Assembly (NCBI GenBank): GCA_016793635.1
Contig: JAEUMD010000001.1
Coordinates: 62,001-126,000, forward strand
Origin: Hyphomicrobiaceae bacterium
Lineage (GTDB): Bacteria; Pseudomonadota; Alphaproteobacteria; Rhizobiales; Hyphomicrobiaceae
Length of the DNA stretch: 64,000 nt
Direction of reading: 5' to 3'
Both the position numbers and the translations under genes were made by a program. Positions 42,190 to 51,124 of the stretch are shown piece after piece; position 1 is the stretch's first letter; each line of letters opens with the position of its first letter. The notes beneath the pieces were generated by a model. It made no database searches and was not told the origin of the DNA. It saw only the letters and a list, made by a program, of their open reading frames with translations.

Positions 42190-43278
42190 TCAGGTGCCCG
42201 CGAAAAGCGCCGCCTCGATCGCCCGGCGGAAATCGGCAGGTGTGACGGACAGCATCTGCGGACGATGAGACGCGAAGAACGCTTCGACCGCGTCACCCGC
42301 TTCGCTGATCGCGACGCCGCGCAGATGTGCTTCGAGATCGAGGACGAGTCGCGGCGGCGTGATGAAGAAGTCGCCGGTGATGAGTGCTTCGCGAATGCGC
42401 CGGGCTCCGTGCGGGCCTTCGATTCGGACATATGCCGCGATGGTTCCGCCCGCGCCCGTCGCTTCTCCCACCAGCACGTCGGCGCCTTCCGGGCGATCGA
42501 TCTCGAATACGAAGGCGTCGGTGCCGATCGAGGTGCGATGGATTTCCGCTGCGAGCGTCTCCTCGTCCGCTGAAACTTCGGCGCGTTCGAGCGTGAGGCC
42601 GAGGCCGCGTTCGAGACCGTCGAGCACCGCCATCTCGATCGCGCTTGCCGGCGGCACGGTGCCGAGAAGCTCTTTCAGTGTGACAATGCGCTGCTCGGCG
42701 CTGTCGAGGGCACGCTTCTCGAGTTTTGCTCGCGGCACGTTGAGACACGACATCACGCGCGTCGGCGCGACGTCGATCAGAACGGTGCCCTGGTAGAACA
42801 GTGTATCGCCGTCAAAGAAGCCGCCTGTGCCGGAGAGTTTGCGCCCATCGACCTCGATGTCGTTACGGGGCCGATAGCGCGCCGGTACGGCGAACGCGCG
42901 CGTCATTCCGTCGGCGACACTCTCACAGATGTGGCGCGCGTAGTCGGCAAGTGCCGGCAGCGCGAGACGACGACGCGACAGGACCAGCTCCCAGCCGAGA
43001 ATGCCGGTGTCGAAGTAGATGGCGCCGCCGCCCGTGATGCGCCGTGCGAGGCCGATGCCGTTGTTGCGGCAATAGTCGAGTTTGAGCTCCTGCGAGATCG
43101 CCTGATGACGGCCGACGAGTGCGGTCGGCTCGAATCGCAGGAAACGCACCGTGTCTGGAATGCGGCCCTCGCGATGCAGCTCGATCATCGCCTCGTCGAA
43201 GGCGATGTTGGCGCGCCCGTCGCGCACGCCCGTGTCGATGACGCGGAATGGCAGGGCGGGACGTTGTAGCTCGCTCAC
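42190..43278 (-). CDS. sLpl(AB): Lipoate-protein ligase sLpl(AB) of the sulfur-oxidation type
   Basis: Attaches lipoate or octanoate to LbpA-type carriers. The 362-residue protein has the LplA catalytic fold: LRFEPTALVGRHQ (47-59), ARRITGGGAIYFD (78-90) and the adenylate-binding lysine Lys147 in GRKLSGTGGFFDGD, then an accessory C-terminal domain of about 100 residues fused to it, as in the AB-type ligases of sHdr organisms. It is the last gene of the minus-strand lipoate assembly run, 75 bp after the dihaem cytochrome gene. Ordinary LplA is an alternative, but the LipS1/LipS2 company and lbpA nearby favour the sulfur-specific type. Confidence 0.87.
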   Translation of the reverse strand: MSELQRPALPFRVIDTGVRDGRANIAFDEAMIELHREGRIPDTVRFLRFEPTALVGRHQAISQELKLDYCRNNGIGLARRITGGGAIYFDTGILGWELVLSRRRLALPALADYARHICESVADGMTRAFAVPARYRPRNDIEVDGRKLSGTGGFFDGDTLFYQGTVLIDVAPTRVMSCLNVPRAKLEKRALDSAEQRIVTLKELLGTVPPASAIEMAVLDGLERGLGLTLERAEVSADEETLAAEIHRTSIGTDAFVFEIDRPEGADVLVGEATGAGGTIAAYVRIEGPHGARRIREALITGDFFITPPRLVLDLEAHLRGVAISEAGDAVEAFFASHRPQMLSVTPADFRRAIEAALFAGT

Positions 43279-43353
43279 GAATGTCGCATCCTCGGATTAT
43301 CGATCGGCGCCATGCTCTGCCCTCGTCGCGTGTGTGGCGCTAAGACGGACGGC

Positions 43354-43899
43354 TCACGTCTTGGGCTTTGTGCGCAGCTGGTATTTCATCATCTCGATCA
43401 GCAGTTCGATCTCGGAGGGCGTGGCGCGGCTGTGCTGGCCGAGAAAGGGACCGATCTCGGTGCCGGCTTTTCTGGCGTAGAGCCGCCCATCCTTCACCGC
43501 GATGCTCTTGCGGGTGAACGTGACGCCACTCGTGTGGCAAAGCGCGCAATGCTTCTGAAACACGCCCTTCGAGCGAAGACCAATGTCGAACAGGCCGACG
43601 AGGGCCGCCGTTTCCTCGCTGGTCAGCGTGACACCGTGATGCTGGGCGAGAAGGGACTCGACCGCTTTACCGGTTCGCGCGATGCGGATCGTCCCATCGA
43701 CGATTTTCAGCTTCTTGCGCGCGAGGTCGGCACCGTGCTCGTAATGGCACGAGCCGCAACGCTGCTCGTAGAGCGCGTGGGGATCGATGGTCGTCTGTGG
43801 CGCCGCGGTTTTCGTCGTGGCGTCCTGTGCGTTCGTGGTCGTCGCGAGCAGCAACGCTGTCGCGGTGGAGGCGATCACCTTTGCGATGGTGCGGGTCAT
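43354..43899 (-). CDS. Exported dihaem c-type cytochrome inside the lipoate operon
   Basis: A 181-residue periplasmic protein. From the ATG at 43899 (GGGAGGATC upstream) there is a signal peptide ending near TTNA/QDA and two haem c sites, CGSCH (48-52) and CALCH (118-122), separated by 65 residues. Apart from the haem motifs I do not recognise the family; the second half includes VTFTRKSIAVKDGRLYARK and a closing helix LIEMMKYQLR. Coding context: 82 bp after lipS1 and 75 bp before sLpl(AB), same strand. Its electron partner is unknown. Confidence 0.88.
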   Translation of the reverse strand: MTRTIAKVIASTATALLLATTTNAQDATTKTAAPQTTIDPHALYEQRCGSCHYEHGADLARKKLKIVDGTIRIARTGKAVESLLAQHHGVTLTSEETAALVGLFDIGLRSKGVFQKHCALCHTSGVTFTRKSIAVKDGRLYARKAGTEIGPFLGQHSRATPSEIELLIEMMKYQLRTKPKT

Positions 43900-43981
43900 C
43901 TTGAGATCCTCCCGAAACGTAACTTTGACGTAACGGATGATCCTCTCCTGATCCGTTGCGGCGGCGTCGGGCGGAACCATG

Positions 43982-45283
43982 TCAAATCCAGTTTCCGGGC
44001 TCCAGGTCGTCGCCCTCCGCATAGCTTTCGCCCGAGCGCTCGAGGCCGAGCTGATGGCGCACCTTGCGCACGTCGACGGGCTTCAATTCGAACGGATAGC
44101 TGGCGACGTTCGATGGCGGGCTGTCGCCATACGGGCGGTCGCAGGCCGAGATGTCCTCGGCGAACTTGCCCGGGCAACCGCTGGTGCGGAACGCGGTGCC
44201 CTTGTCGATGATCGTGTCGATCTCCGCGCGCGGCAGGCCGAAGTCCGTGACACGCCCCGCTGAATCGAATCGCATCTGCTCGATACGCACGCCGGCATAA
44301 TCGATCAGGTAACGTGCGAGTTGCACGCGCCGCCACTGGTCGCGCGGCGTCGCCGGCAGATGATCCATCAGCGAGCCCTTCTCGGGGAAGAAGCAGAACA
44401 TGTGGCTGTGACCGCCCATATCGACGAGGCGCTGCACGAGGCTCAGAACATCGTACTCGGTCTCGCCCATGCCGACGATGATGTGCGCGCCAAACTTTTC
44501 CCGTCCGAAAATGTCGCGCGCGTGCTCCAGCACCTCCCAGTACTTCGCCCAGGAGTGCGGACTGTCGACGCCCTTGCCGCGCGTGCGGTCGAAGATCTCG
44601 GGCGTCGCGGCGTCGAGCGCGACGGTGAAAATGTCGGCGCCGAGATTCTTGAGGTTGGCGACGTCGGCGCGCTGCATCGTCGTCGGGTTGGAGAGGATCG
44701 AGACGGGGATCGCCGATGGGTCGATGCGCCGTGTCCACGTCTTCAGCACCGTCACCGTGTCGTCGTCCGAGCGCGGATGCGTGATCATGGAAATGCACAT
44801 GCGGTGGAACGGCGAGCCGGCCGGGTCCTTGGCGACGATATCGACGACCTGCTCCATCGGCACGGCGGGCCAGTCGACGCGGATGAAGTTGCGGTCGGCG
44901 TAGTCGCGGTCCGCCTCGCGATGGCGCGCGAGGCCGCAATAGGCGCAATTGGCTCGGCAACCTTCAGGGTAGGTGAGAAGCAGGTTGAGGCAGCGCGTGC
45001 AACCGCAGCGGTGCATCTTGCCTGGCATCACGCCGAGCGTTATCGCCGCTGCCGTGGACATCTGCACGTAGTCCGGCGAGCGCATGTGCGGAGCGAGGTG
45101 GTTGTTGTTCGGCAGGTAGACGCCTTCGGGCGGCACGTTGTTCGCCTTGACTCGGCCGCCGTTGCGCGCGGTCGCCGGGATGGCGCCCGGCAGGCGCGGC
45201 TGCATCACGTCGAAGGCGTTGAAGTCGCGCCCGTCCGCGCCGATGGCCGAGGGCAGCGCCGTCTCGCGTTTCATGCAGCTCAT
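43982..45283 (-). CDS. lipS1: Radical SAM lipoyl synthase component LipS1
   Basis: With LipS2 it inserts two sulfurs into protein-bound octanoate in the recently described alternative lipoate pathway. The 433-residue protein has the radical SAM cysteines Cys109, Cys113 and Cys116 in EGCRANCAYCGLAR, and a second group Cys93/Cys95/Cys98 (RCGCTRC) just before them that may bind the sacrificial auxiliary cluster. SAM-binding regions include MCISMITHPR and AHIIVGMGETE. It does not look like LipA, which has a CxxxxxCxxxxxC auxiliary motif and is about 320 residues. Starts 33 bp after lipT; same operon as lipS2. Confidence 0.87.
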   Translation of the reverse strand: MSCMKRETALPSAIGADGRDFNAFDVMQPRLPGAIPATARNGGRVKANNVPPEGVYLPNNNHLAPHMRSPDYVQMSTAAAITLGVMPGKMHRCGCTRCLNLLLTYPEGCRANCAYCGLARHREADRDYADRNFIRVDWPAVPMEQVVDIVAKDPAGSPFHRMCISMITHPRSDDDTVTVLKTWTRRIDPSAIPVSILSNPTTMQRADVANLKNLGADIFTVALDAATPEIFDRTRGKGVDSPHSWAKYWEVLEHARDIFGREKFGAHIIVGMGETEYDVLSLVQRLVDMGGHSHMFCFFPEKGSLMDHLPATPRDQWRRVQLARYLIDYAGVRIEQMRFDSAGRVTDFGLPRAEIDTIIDKGTAFRTSGCPGKFAEDISACDRPYGDSPPSNVASYPFELKPVDVRKVRHQLGLERSGESYAEGDDLEPGNWI

Positions 45284-45316
45284 GCGCGTTGGTCCTTCCG
45301 GTTGCGTCTGGCCTGC

Positions 45317-46390
45317 TCACGCGGCCCAGTATTCGGGGAATGCAATCCAGCCGCGCTTCAACTCGGCGGCGGTCGGCATGTGGTCGCTGTTGTAGATGTC
45401 GAGCAGCTCCTGACGCCGCCTGAGGGCTCGGGCGAGCGACGCCCCGAAAAGTGCCTCGACCTCATCGCCGTAGTCGTCCGCGGCGTCGTTGCGAGCGAGC
45501 ACGCGCGCTGCTGCGTCGCCCGCGAGCCGGCCTGAAATCACGGCGGAAGAGATGCCCGCGCCCGTCACCGGGTTGGTGAGGCCCGCCGCGTCGCCGGCAA
45601 GCAGAACAGTGGTGGCGCCTTGTCGGGAGACGACCCGCCGCAGGCCGCCAACGGGTATCGCGCCGCCGGTATAGGAGATGACTTCCGCGCCGACACGGCC
45701 CTCATCCACGAGTTCGGCGTGGAGCGACGCGAGCAACGGTTTGAGCTTGGCGCGCCATGCCGGCGCGAGACCCAGACCGAGATTGGCGACGTCGCCCTTT
45801 GGAAAAAGCCAAGCATAGCCGCCCGGAAACTCGGCAGAGAGAAAAATGTCCGTCGCGGTCATCGGCTCGAGCAGCGTCACCTGCACCTGGCGAGTCTCGG
45901 CTATGGCGGTGTTGGAGGCGCCGATTGCCTTGCCGACCGTCGAGCGTGGCCCGTCGGCGCCGACCACGACCCGCGCCGCGATGGCCGAGCGATCCGTGAG
46001 AATGGCTGTGCCGTCCGCCTCCAATTCGCGCAAACCGGTGTCGAGGCGAATCGCGGCGCCGGCCTTGCGCGCGTCGTCGACCAGCGCGGCGTCGAAGCGC
46101 GAGCGATCGATCATGACGCCGGGAAACCGGGGTTCCATGTGCCGTCCCGCGCTCGCGACGTAGGTCACCATGGCGGCGATATCCTGCGCGCGCGCTGCCA
46201 TCAAGTCGCGCACTTCGAGGCCGACGAGTCGCGGTACGAACTCGGCGCATTGCACGGGGAGACCGGCCTCGCGCTTGCGGTCGATGGCGATGACGCTCGC
46301 ACCGGCGCGCGCGGCCTCAGCGGCGGCACTCGCACCTGCCGGCCCGAGTCCGACGACGAGAACGTCGGTGTGTGTGGTCTCGCGGCTCAT
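45317..46390 (-). CDS. lipT: Geranylgeranyl-reductase-like FAD oxidoreductase LipT
   Basis: A 357-residue flavoprotein of the geranylgeranyl reductase fold. The N-terminal FAD motif VVGLGPAGASAAAEAARAG (12-30), the GADGPRSTVG segment (about 143-152) and LLAGDAAGLTNPVTGAGI (about 262-279) are clear. Its position between lipS2 (18 bp) and lipS1 (33 bp) matches the LipT flavoprotein that accompanies LipS1/LipS2 in other genomes; it was suggested to supply electrons to the lipoyl synthases, which is inferred from linkage. A role in reducing prenyl chains is an alternative that the context does not support. Confidence 0.84.
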   Translation of the reverse strand: MSRETTHTDVLVVGLGPAGASAAAEAARAGASVIAIDRKREAGLPVQCAEFVPRLVGLEVRDLMAARAQDIAAMVTYVASAGRHMEPRFPGVMIDRSRFDAALVDDARKAGAAIRLDTGLRELEADGTAILTDRSAIAARVVVGADGPRSTVGKAIGASNTAIAETRQVQVTLLEPMTATDIFLSAEFPGGYAWLFPKGDVANLGLGLAPAWRAKLKPLLASLHAELVDEGRVGAEVISYTGGAIPVGGLRRVVSRQGATTVLLAGDAAGLTNPVTGAGISSAVISGRLAGDAAARVLARNDAADDYGDEVEALFGASLARALRRRQELLDIYNSDHMPTAAELKRGWIAFPEYWAA

Positions 46391-46408
46391 GGCATGCGGC
46401 TCATGGCA

Positions 46409-47500
46409 TCACGTTGCGCAAGGCGAGAAGGCACGCTCGCCGCCTTCGGTACGGATCGAGCAGCATGCGTGCGCCTGCTCGAAGCGGCGGCCGATCGTTT
46501 CCGCGACCGCGACGGCACCGTCCGCCGGGAAGGCGATACCGTCCAAGCCCGCCATTACCGCGTAGGCATCGACGATGCGCTTGTGCATGCCGGCCGGCCG
46601 GGCGCAGCCGAGATTGATCGGGCGATCCGGCAACCGGCTGCGTGCCTCGAGGAAGATGCGCCCGACGTCGTCCGCCTCGGGCGTCGCGAAGGTGCCGGGC
46701 TTGGCGTAGAAGGGCATGATGACGACGAGCACGAGCGCATGGATGGCGTGGCGCGCGCAGATGTCGAGGGCGTTCGCTTCGCCGAGGATGCGACCGTAAT
46801 GCAGGCCGACGACGATGTGGGGAACCACCTCCATGCGCGTCGCGCAAAGTGCCGCGAGTGTCGCCTCGAAGTCCTCGACGGGACGGTCTAGATGGTAGAC
46901 GTCGCGGATCGTCTCCGCCGCACCGATGACATCCATCATCGCCGTATCGACGCCGGCACTCTCCATGGCCCGTGCACGGGGCTCGTCGAGAAGAGCTGAA
47001 TGGATGGCGATCTTGAGATAGGGGAAGTCGCGCTTCAGCCGCTCGATGACGGGATAGTATTTTTCGTACTTGATTTCGTTGCGCCGGTTCGATCCACCCG
47101 AAAGCAGGAACCCTTGGAGGTTCTGCAGCAGGATGAGGTCGCGCACCCTGGCGTCGAGCATCTCCGGACTCGTCGCCGGTATCATCGGCTCGAGAATGCG
47201 CGACTGGCAGTGGTCGCAGTCGAGTGCACAGGCGCCACCCGTCACCGAGAATGCAGGGAAGGCGTTTTTCGAGCACCCCTTGATCTCGGACGATGCGTAA
47301 TCCTTGAAGGTCGGCGTCGAGAAGCGGATGGGCTTCAGCCCGTTCTCGCGGGCGCGCGCTTGCATGGCGGCGACCAGCCCGGCGTCGAAGTTGGCATCCT
47401 CGAGCGGCTCGATGGCCTGGACACGTTCGAGCCACGTGCGAGCTGCGAGTGATGGGGAAGCCGCCCCAGCGACGCGAGACGTTCTGACGATCTGATCCAT
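46409..47500 (-). CDS. lipS2: Radical SAM lipoyl synthase component LipS2
   Basis: Partner of LipS1 in lipoate assembly, 363 residues. The radical SAM motif is Cys91, Cys95 and Cys98 (GACALDCDHCQ), with an additional Cys76 in IKGCSKNAF and C-terminal cysteines (ACCS, SPC) that could ligate a second cluster. The barrel continues with LLSGGSNRR, IAIHSALLD and PHIVVGLHYGR. It is the first gene of the operon lipS2-lipT-lipS1-cytochrome-sLpl(AB); a 215-bp gap with two inverted repeats separates it from the MMPL gene upstream. Confidence 0.87.
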   Translation of the reverse strand: MDQIVRTSRVAGAASPSLAARTWLERVQAIEPLEDANFDAGLVAAMQARARENGLKPIRFSTPTFKDYASSEIKGCSKNAFPAFSVTGGACALDCDHCQSRILEPMIPATSPEMLDARVRDLILLQNLQGFLLSGGSNRRNEIKYEKYYPVIERLKRDFPYLKIAIHSALLDEPRARAMESAGVDTAMMDVIGAAETIRDVYHLDRPVEDFEATLAALCATRMEVVPHIVVGLHYGRILGEANALDICARHAIHALVLVVIMPFYAKPGTFATPEADDVGRIFLEARSRLPDRPINLGCARPAGMHKRIVDAYAVMAGLDGIAFPADGAVAVAETIGRRFEQAHACCSIRTEGGERAFSPCAT

Positions 47501-47581
47501 GCCCGAACTCTATTCTGCCCGCGGAGATGGGCGCTACGCGCTGTCCCGCAGGGTGCGATCGGTTGAGACGGCACCGTGACC

Positions 47582-47643
47582 GCACCCCGACTGCAAGCGT
47601 TGGGGTGCCATTCACGAACTCGACAGGATCGCGACCGCGATCC
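47582..47643. promoter_or_regulatory. Two inverted repeats between the MMPL gene and lipS2
   Basis: GCACCCC-N13-GGGGTGC (47582-47608) and GGATCGCG-AC-CGCGATCC (47626-47643). On the minus strand both follow the MMPL stop codon and precede lipS2, so they could end one transcript or bind a regulator of the next. No T-run follows either stem. Confidence 0.4.
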
Positions 47644-47715
47644 CATCAGAGCCGATAGCACTCTTGTTCGCGCGGCTGGCGCCCGCCGTAATTGTTCCAG
47701 ATCAGTTTCGCTGCG

Positions 47716-50058
47716 TCAGTGACGCTCGGCGCGCCGGGGCAGGATTCGGCGGATCACGGCAACCGTCGCCGGCAGGATCACGAGCTGCCCGATCAGGGAG
47801 GCGAACAGGCAGATCGAGGTCAGAATGCCGAACTGGCGCAGCGAGGGCAGATCGGACAGCATCGTGACGCCGAGTCCGAGTGCCAGCACGATGGTGGTGA
47901 GAACCACCGCAGGGCCGATGTGGTGAACCGTGCGGATCAGCGCTTGGCGGGTGTGCTCTTCGCCGCTTCCTGCGCCAAGGCGCGCTTCCTCCAGGTGGTA
48001 GCGGTTGAGGAAGTGGATGGTCGAATCGATCGCCAGCGCGAACGCGACCGTGATGGCGATGATCGACGCGAACTGAAGGCCCTGCCCCGTAGCCCACAAT
48101 AGTGAGCCGGTGGCGAAGATCGGGAACAGGGACGGCAGGATGCTGGCGATGCCGGCGAGGATCGATCGCAGGGCGATGCCGAGGAAGATGAAGATCACGA
48201 ACATGTCGCCGACGAGGCCCCAGTTGAGCTCGCCGATGAGCCGTGCCGAGTTGCGCGCGGCGATCGCGGGAAGGCCGGTGACGGAGATCTCGTATCCCGG
48301 GTTCGCGGCGCGCACGGGGACAAGGGCTGAATCGATTTCTTCCACGACCGGAAGGATCTTGCTGGCGTCCACATCCGGCATGCGTGCGGTGACGAGCACG
48401 GCGCGCTCGTTGGCGTCGATGAAGCGGCGCGTCAGGTGCTCAGGCAGCAGGCCAACATAGGTCTTCACCGTTTCGATGCGATCGTCGCCGGCCTCGGCCA
48501 GCCACCGCCGCAGGCTGTCGAGAGACCAGACGTTGCCCAATCCGGCGCGGTGCTGGAGTACGTCGTGCGCCTCGTGGATGACCTTGAGCGTGGTCGCGTC
48601 GTAGAGCGCGTGCTCGGGGCCCCATTGAATCATGACGTGCACGGGATTGGCGCCTGTCAGCTTTTGGTCGAGCCGCGCGGTGCCGGCAAGCGCCTGCTCC
48701 TTGTCGGGCACCTGATCCGCGAGGCGATAGGACGGTACGAGCTGGCTATAGGCGAAGCCCGTCGCGACGACGGCCGCGACGCCGAGCAGCGCGAACGTCG
48801 CTGGCCACGCGGAGACCCGGCGCACAATGACTTCGGTCACCCGCTGGAGCACGCCGACGCCGCCATCCTCGGTGTCGAGGTCGGTGGTCGAGCGCGATGC
48901 CTTCTCGCGGCGAATGAGGAGTGCGGCAAGCGTCGGCACCACCACGGCGACGGCGATATAGGAGATGGCCACCGCGAGCAGCGCGGCGACGCCGAACGTC
49001 TTGATGAGGGCCGACTGGGCGAATGAGAACGAGAGCAGCGCGAGGGCCGCGTTCATCGCGGTGAGCAGACACGCCGGTGCGACGTCCAGGACGGCAGCGC
49101 GCGCCGCTTCGATGCGGTCGACGCCGGCGAGGATGGAGCGGCGCACGGCAAAGACGAGATGCATGGAATCGGAGAAGCCCGAGACGAGGATGAGCGGTGT
49201 GATGACGTTGATGAAGAGATTGAGCCGGAAATCGAGCGCGCCGATCACCCCGAGCGTCCAGAGGATGGCGATGGCCGGTCCCGCGACCGCGATCAGCGTC
49301 AGCGAGATGCGGCGGAAGAACATGTAGGCGACGACGAGGCCGACGACGAAGCCGAGGCCGTTATAGATCAGCCGATCGCGCTCCACAGCATTGCGGATCT
49401 CGAGCTGCATCACCGGCGCGCCGGTGAGCTTGGCGGTGATGCCCTTTGCCCCGAGCTCGCGGTCGACGATCTCCTGCAATCCGCCGATCACTTTTCGCGC
49501 GGTTTGCTCGGCGACGATCTTGCGATCGAGCGAGATCACGACCAGGGCGAGCTGGCCATCCTCGGAGAGAAACTTGCCGGCGACGATATCGTTGGTGCGC
49601 AGCCGCTCGACGACCTGGGCGAGACTGGCATCGTCGGCAGGCAGCTCGTCCGGCACGATCGGCGGGGCGTATCCATTCGTATCCGGCTTGTCGCGGGCCG
49701 ACAGCATCGAGATGAGGCCGTTCACACCATCTGCGAGCTGAAGCTCGATAACGGTGCTCGCGAATGCGGCGAGGTTGTCGCGTGACAGCAGTTGCGGGCT
49801 TTCGACGACGACCAGGACGTCGTATTCGCTCGACGGGAAGCGGCGGTCGATTTCCTCGTATTGCTGGAATTCTTTGGTGTTGGTGCGAAAGAGCTCGGAC
49901 AGGGAGTCGTCGACGTTGAGCCGCATCACGCCCATGACGGCGAGCGCCGTCAGCACCGCAACGATCGCCGCCGAGAGCCAGGGCATGCGCAGGGCGATCA
50001 AGCCCAGCTTGTCGATGCCGAACGAAAAGCGGAAAGAGCGCCTGGGCTCCTCGCTCAT
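47716..50058 (-). CDS. MMPL/RND-superfamily exporter
   Basis: A 780-residue inner-membrane transporter of the MMPL branch of the RND superfamily. It has a helix near 25-45, a first periplasmic loop to about 215, a block of five to six helices (about 220-375, with GLGFVVGLVVAYMFF and PLILVSGFSDSMHLVF), then a repeat: helix near 415-435, a second periplasmic loop to about 615, and the closing helix block (FIFLGIALRSILAG, ITVAFALAIDSTIHFLNRY). These transporters move lipids or hydrophobic molecules. No partner adaptor is adjacent. It is divergent to the DsrE3-tusA unit, across 416 bp. Substrate unknown. Confidence 0.88.
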   Translation of the reverse strand: MSEEPRRSFRFSFGIDKLGLIALRMPWLSAAIVAVLTALAVMGVMRLNVDDSLSELFRTNTKEFQQYEEIDRRFPSSEYDVLVVVESPQLLSRDNLAAFASTVIELQLADGVNGLISMLSARDKPDTNGYAPPIVPDELPADDASLAQVVERLRTNDIVAGKFLSEDGQLALVVISLDRKIVAEQTARKVIGGLQEIVDRELGAKGITAKLTGAPVMQLEIRNAVERDRLIYNGLGFVVGLVVAYMFFRRISLTLIAVAGPAIAILWTLGVIGALDFRLNLFINVITPLILVSGFSDSMHLVFAVRRSILAGVDRIEAARAAVLDVAPACLLTAMNAALALLSFSFAQSALIKTFGVAALLAVAISYIAVAVVVPTLAALLIRREKASRSTTDLDTEDGGVGVLQRVTEVIVRRVSAWPATFALLGVAAVVATGFAYSQLVPSYRLADQVPDKEQALAGTARLDQKLTGANPVHVMIQWGPEHALYDATTLKVIHEAHDVLQHRAGLGNVWSLDSLRRWLAEAGDDRIETVKTYVGLLPEHLTRRFIDANERAVLVTARMPDVDASKILPVVEEIDSALVPVRAANPGYEISVTGLPAIAARNSARLIGELNWGLVGDMFVIFIFLGIALRSILAGIASILPSLFPIFATGSLLWATGQGLQFASIIAITVAFALAIDSTIHFLNRYHLEEARLGAGSGEEHTRQALIRTVHHIGPAVVLTTIVLALGLGVTMLSDLPSLRQFGILTSICLFASLIGQLVILPATVAVIRRILPRRAERH

Positions 50059-50367
50059 GTTTCCCGTCCCCTAAGTGTTTGTTGGCCGGCGAAGCGATCC
50101 GACCGGCATTCCCCGCCAGCGGCGCGAAAGTGCACTTCGTCGGCTCTCAAGGCAAGCACCCGCCGGCAACGTGCGGGCGGAAAGTCGGGGGCCGTCTTGT
50201 TGCGATGCAGCATGATTCCGGCGGCGTCGCGCCCATCCGTCCGAGTGCCCGTTACCCGTGATTACGGGAGCCGCGCGCCCTCGAAGGGCTTGCTTTGCAC
50301 CGCCACACGCGACACTTTTGCCCGGGCTTGGGGCGCACGCGTGCCGGCCGCGCGCTCTATGACGCTT

Positions 50368-50395
50368 TTGCTATCTTCGAATGTTCGAATATAAG
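50368..50395 (+). promoter_or_regulatory. Candidate promoter with operator in spacer, upstream of DsrE3-tusA
   Basis: A sigma70-like pair TTGCTA (50368-50373) and TATAAG (50390-50395) with 16-bp spacing. The spacer is filled by TTCGAATGTTCGAA (50376-50389), a pseudo-palindrome. Read on the other strand it gives ATTC-N8-GAAG, one base from the ATTC-N8-GAAT pattern I recall for sulfane-sulfur-responsive ArsR-type repressors. The ATG of the DsrE-family gene is 80 bp downstream. The rest of the 416-bp divergent gap (50059-50474) holds no supportable gene. Confidence 0.5.
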
Positions 50396-50474
50396 GTGGG
50401 GTCGAGACCCCGCGACCCTCGGGTCCGGTTCGAGGCTGCAAAAATCAAACACGATACACCTGGGAGGACCCGCC

Positions 50475-50972
50475 ATGGCTGCTGGAGACGTCAATCAGAA
50501 GAGCATGTCGATCATCGTTACGAAGGGCACGCTCGATTGGGCCTATCCGCCCTTCATTCTGGCGACGACGGCCGCGGCCATGGGCGTCAACGTCTCGATG
50601 TTCTTCACGTTCTATGGTCTTGCGCTGCTGAAGAAGGATCTCGACCTCCAGATCTCGCCCCTCGGCAAGCCCGATATGGTGATGCCGCTCGCCGGCATGC
50701 ACATGAAGATGCCGAACCTCGTCGGCGTGCTGCCGGGCGTCAACGCGATGGCGACGACGATGATGAAGAATCTGATCGCCAAGAAGGGCGTCGCCTCGAT
50801 TCCGCAGCTTCGCGAAGCCGCCGTAGAGAGCGATATCGAAATGATCGCCTGCCAGATGACGCTCGACCTCTTCGAAATGAAGAAGGAGGACATGATCGAC
50901 GGCATCAAGCTCGGCGGCGCCGCCACCTACATGGAGAAGGCGCTGAGCTCGGATATCAATCTCTACATCTGA
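50475..50972 (+). CDS. DsrE/DsrF-like sulfur-transfer protein (DsrE3 group)
   Basis: A 165-residue cytoplasmic protein. It begins with a strand and helix KSMSIIVTKGTLDWAYPPFILATTAAAMG, has a conserved Gly/Met-rich centre (GLALLKKDLDL, LPGVNAMATTMMKNL) and a single cysteine, Cys126, in EMIACQMTLDLFEM, the site at which related DsrE proteins carry persulfide. It ends GGAATYMEKALSSDINLYI. GGGAGG precedes the ATG. It lies 152 bp before tusA; both share the leader AAAATCAAAC exactly 24 nt before their ATG. The assignment to the DsrE3A or DsrE3B subgroup is uncertain. Confidence 0.87.
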   Translation: MAAGDVNQKSMSIIVTKGTLDWAYPPFILATTAAAMGVNVSMFFTFYGLALLKKDLDLQISPLGKPDMVMPLAGMHMKMPNLVGVLPGVNAMATTMMKNLIAKKGVASIPQLREAAVESDIEMIACQMTLDLFEMKKEDMIDGIKLGGAATYMEKALSSDINLYI

Positions 50973-51124
50973 TCCGGCACGCCCAAAACCGGCCGCGTCG
51001 CCAGGGAGCTACGTCCGCTTCGGGGCGCGGCCCGGCCCGCAGTAATCCTCGCTCGCGGCCATCGGGTCGGCGGGCGTGGCTTAATCAACCAAAATCAAAC
51101 GCACTCAAGGAAGGACCAAACGAC

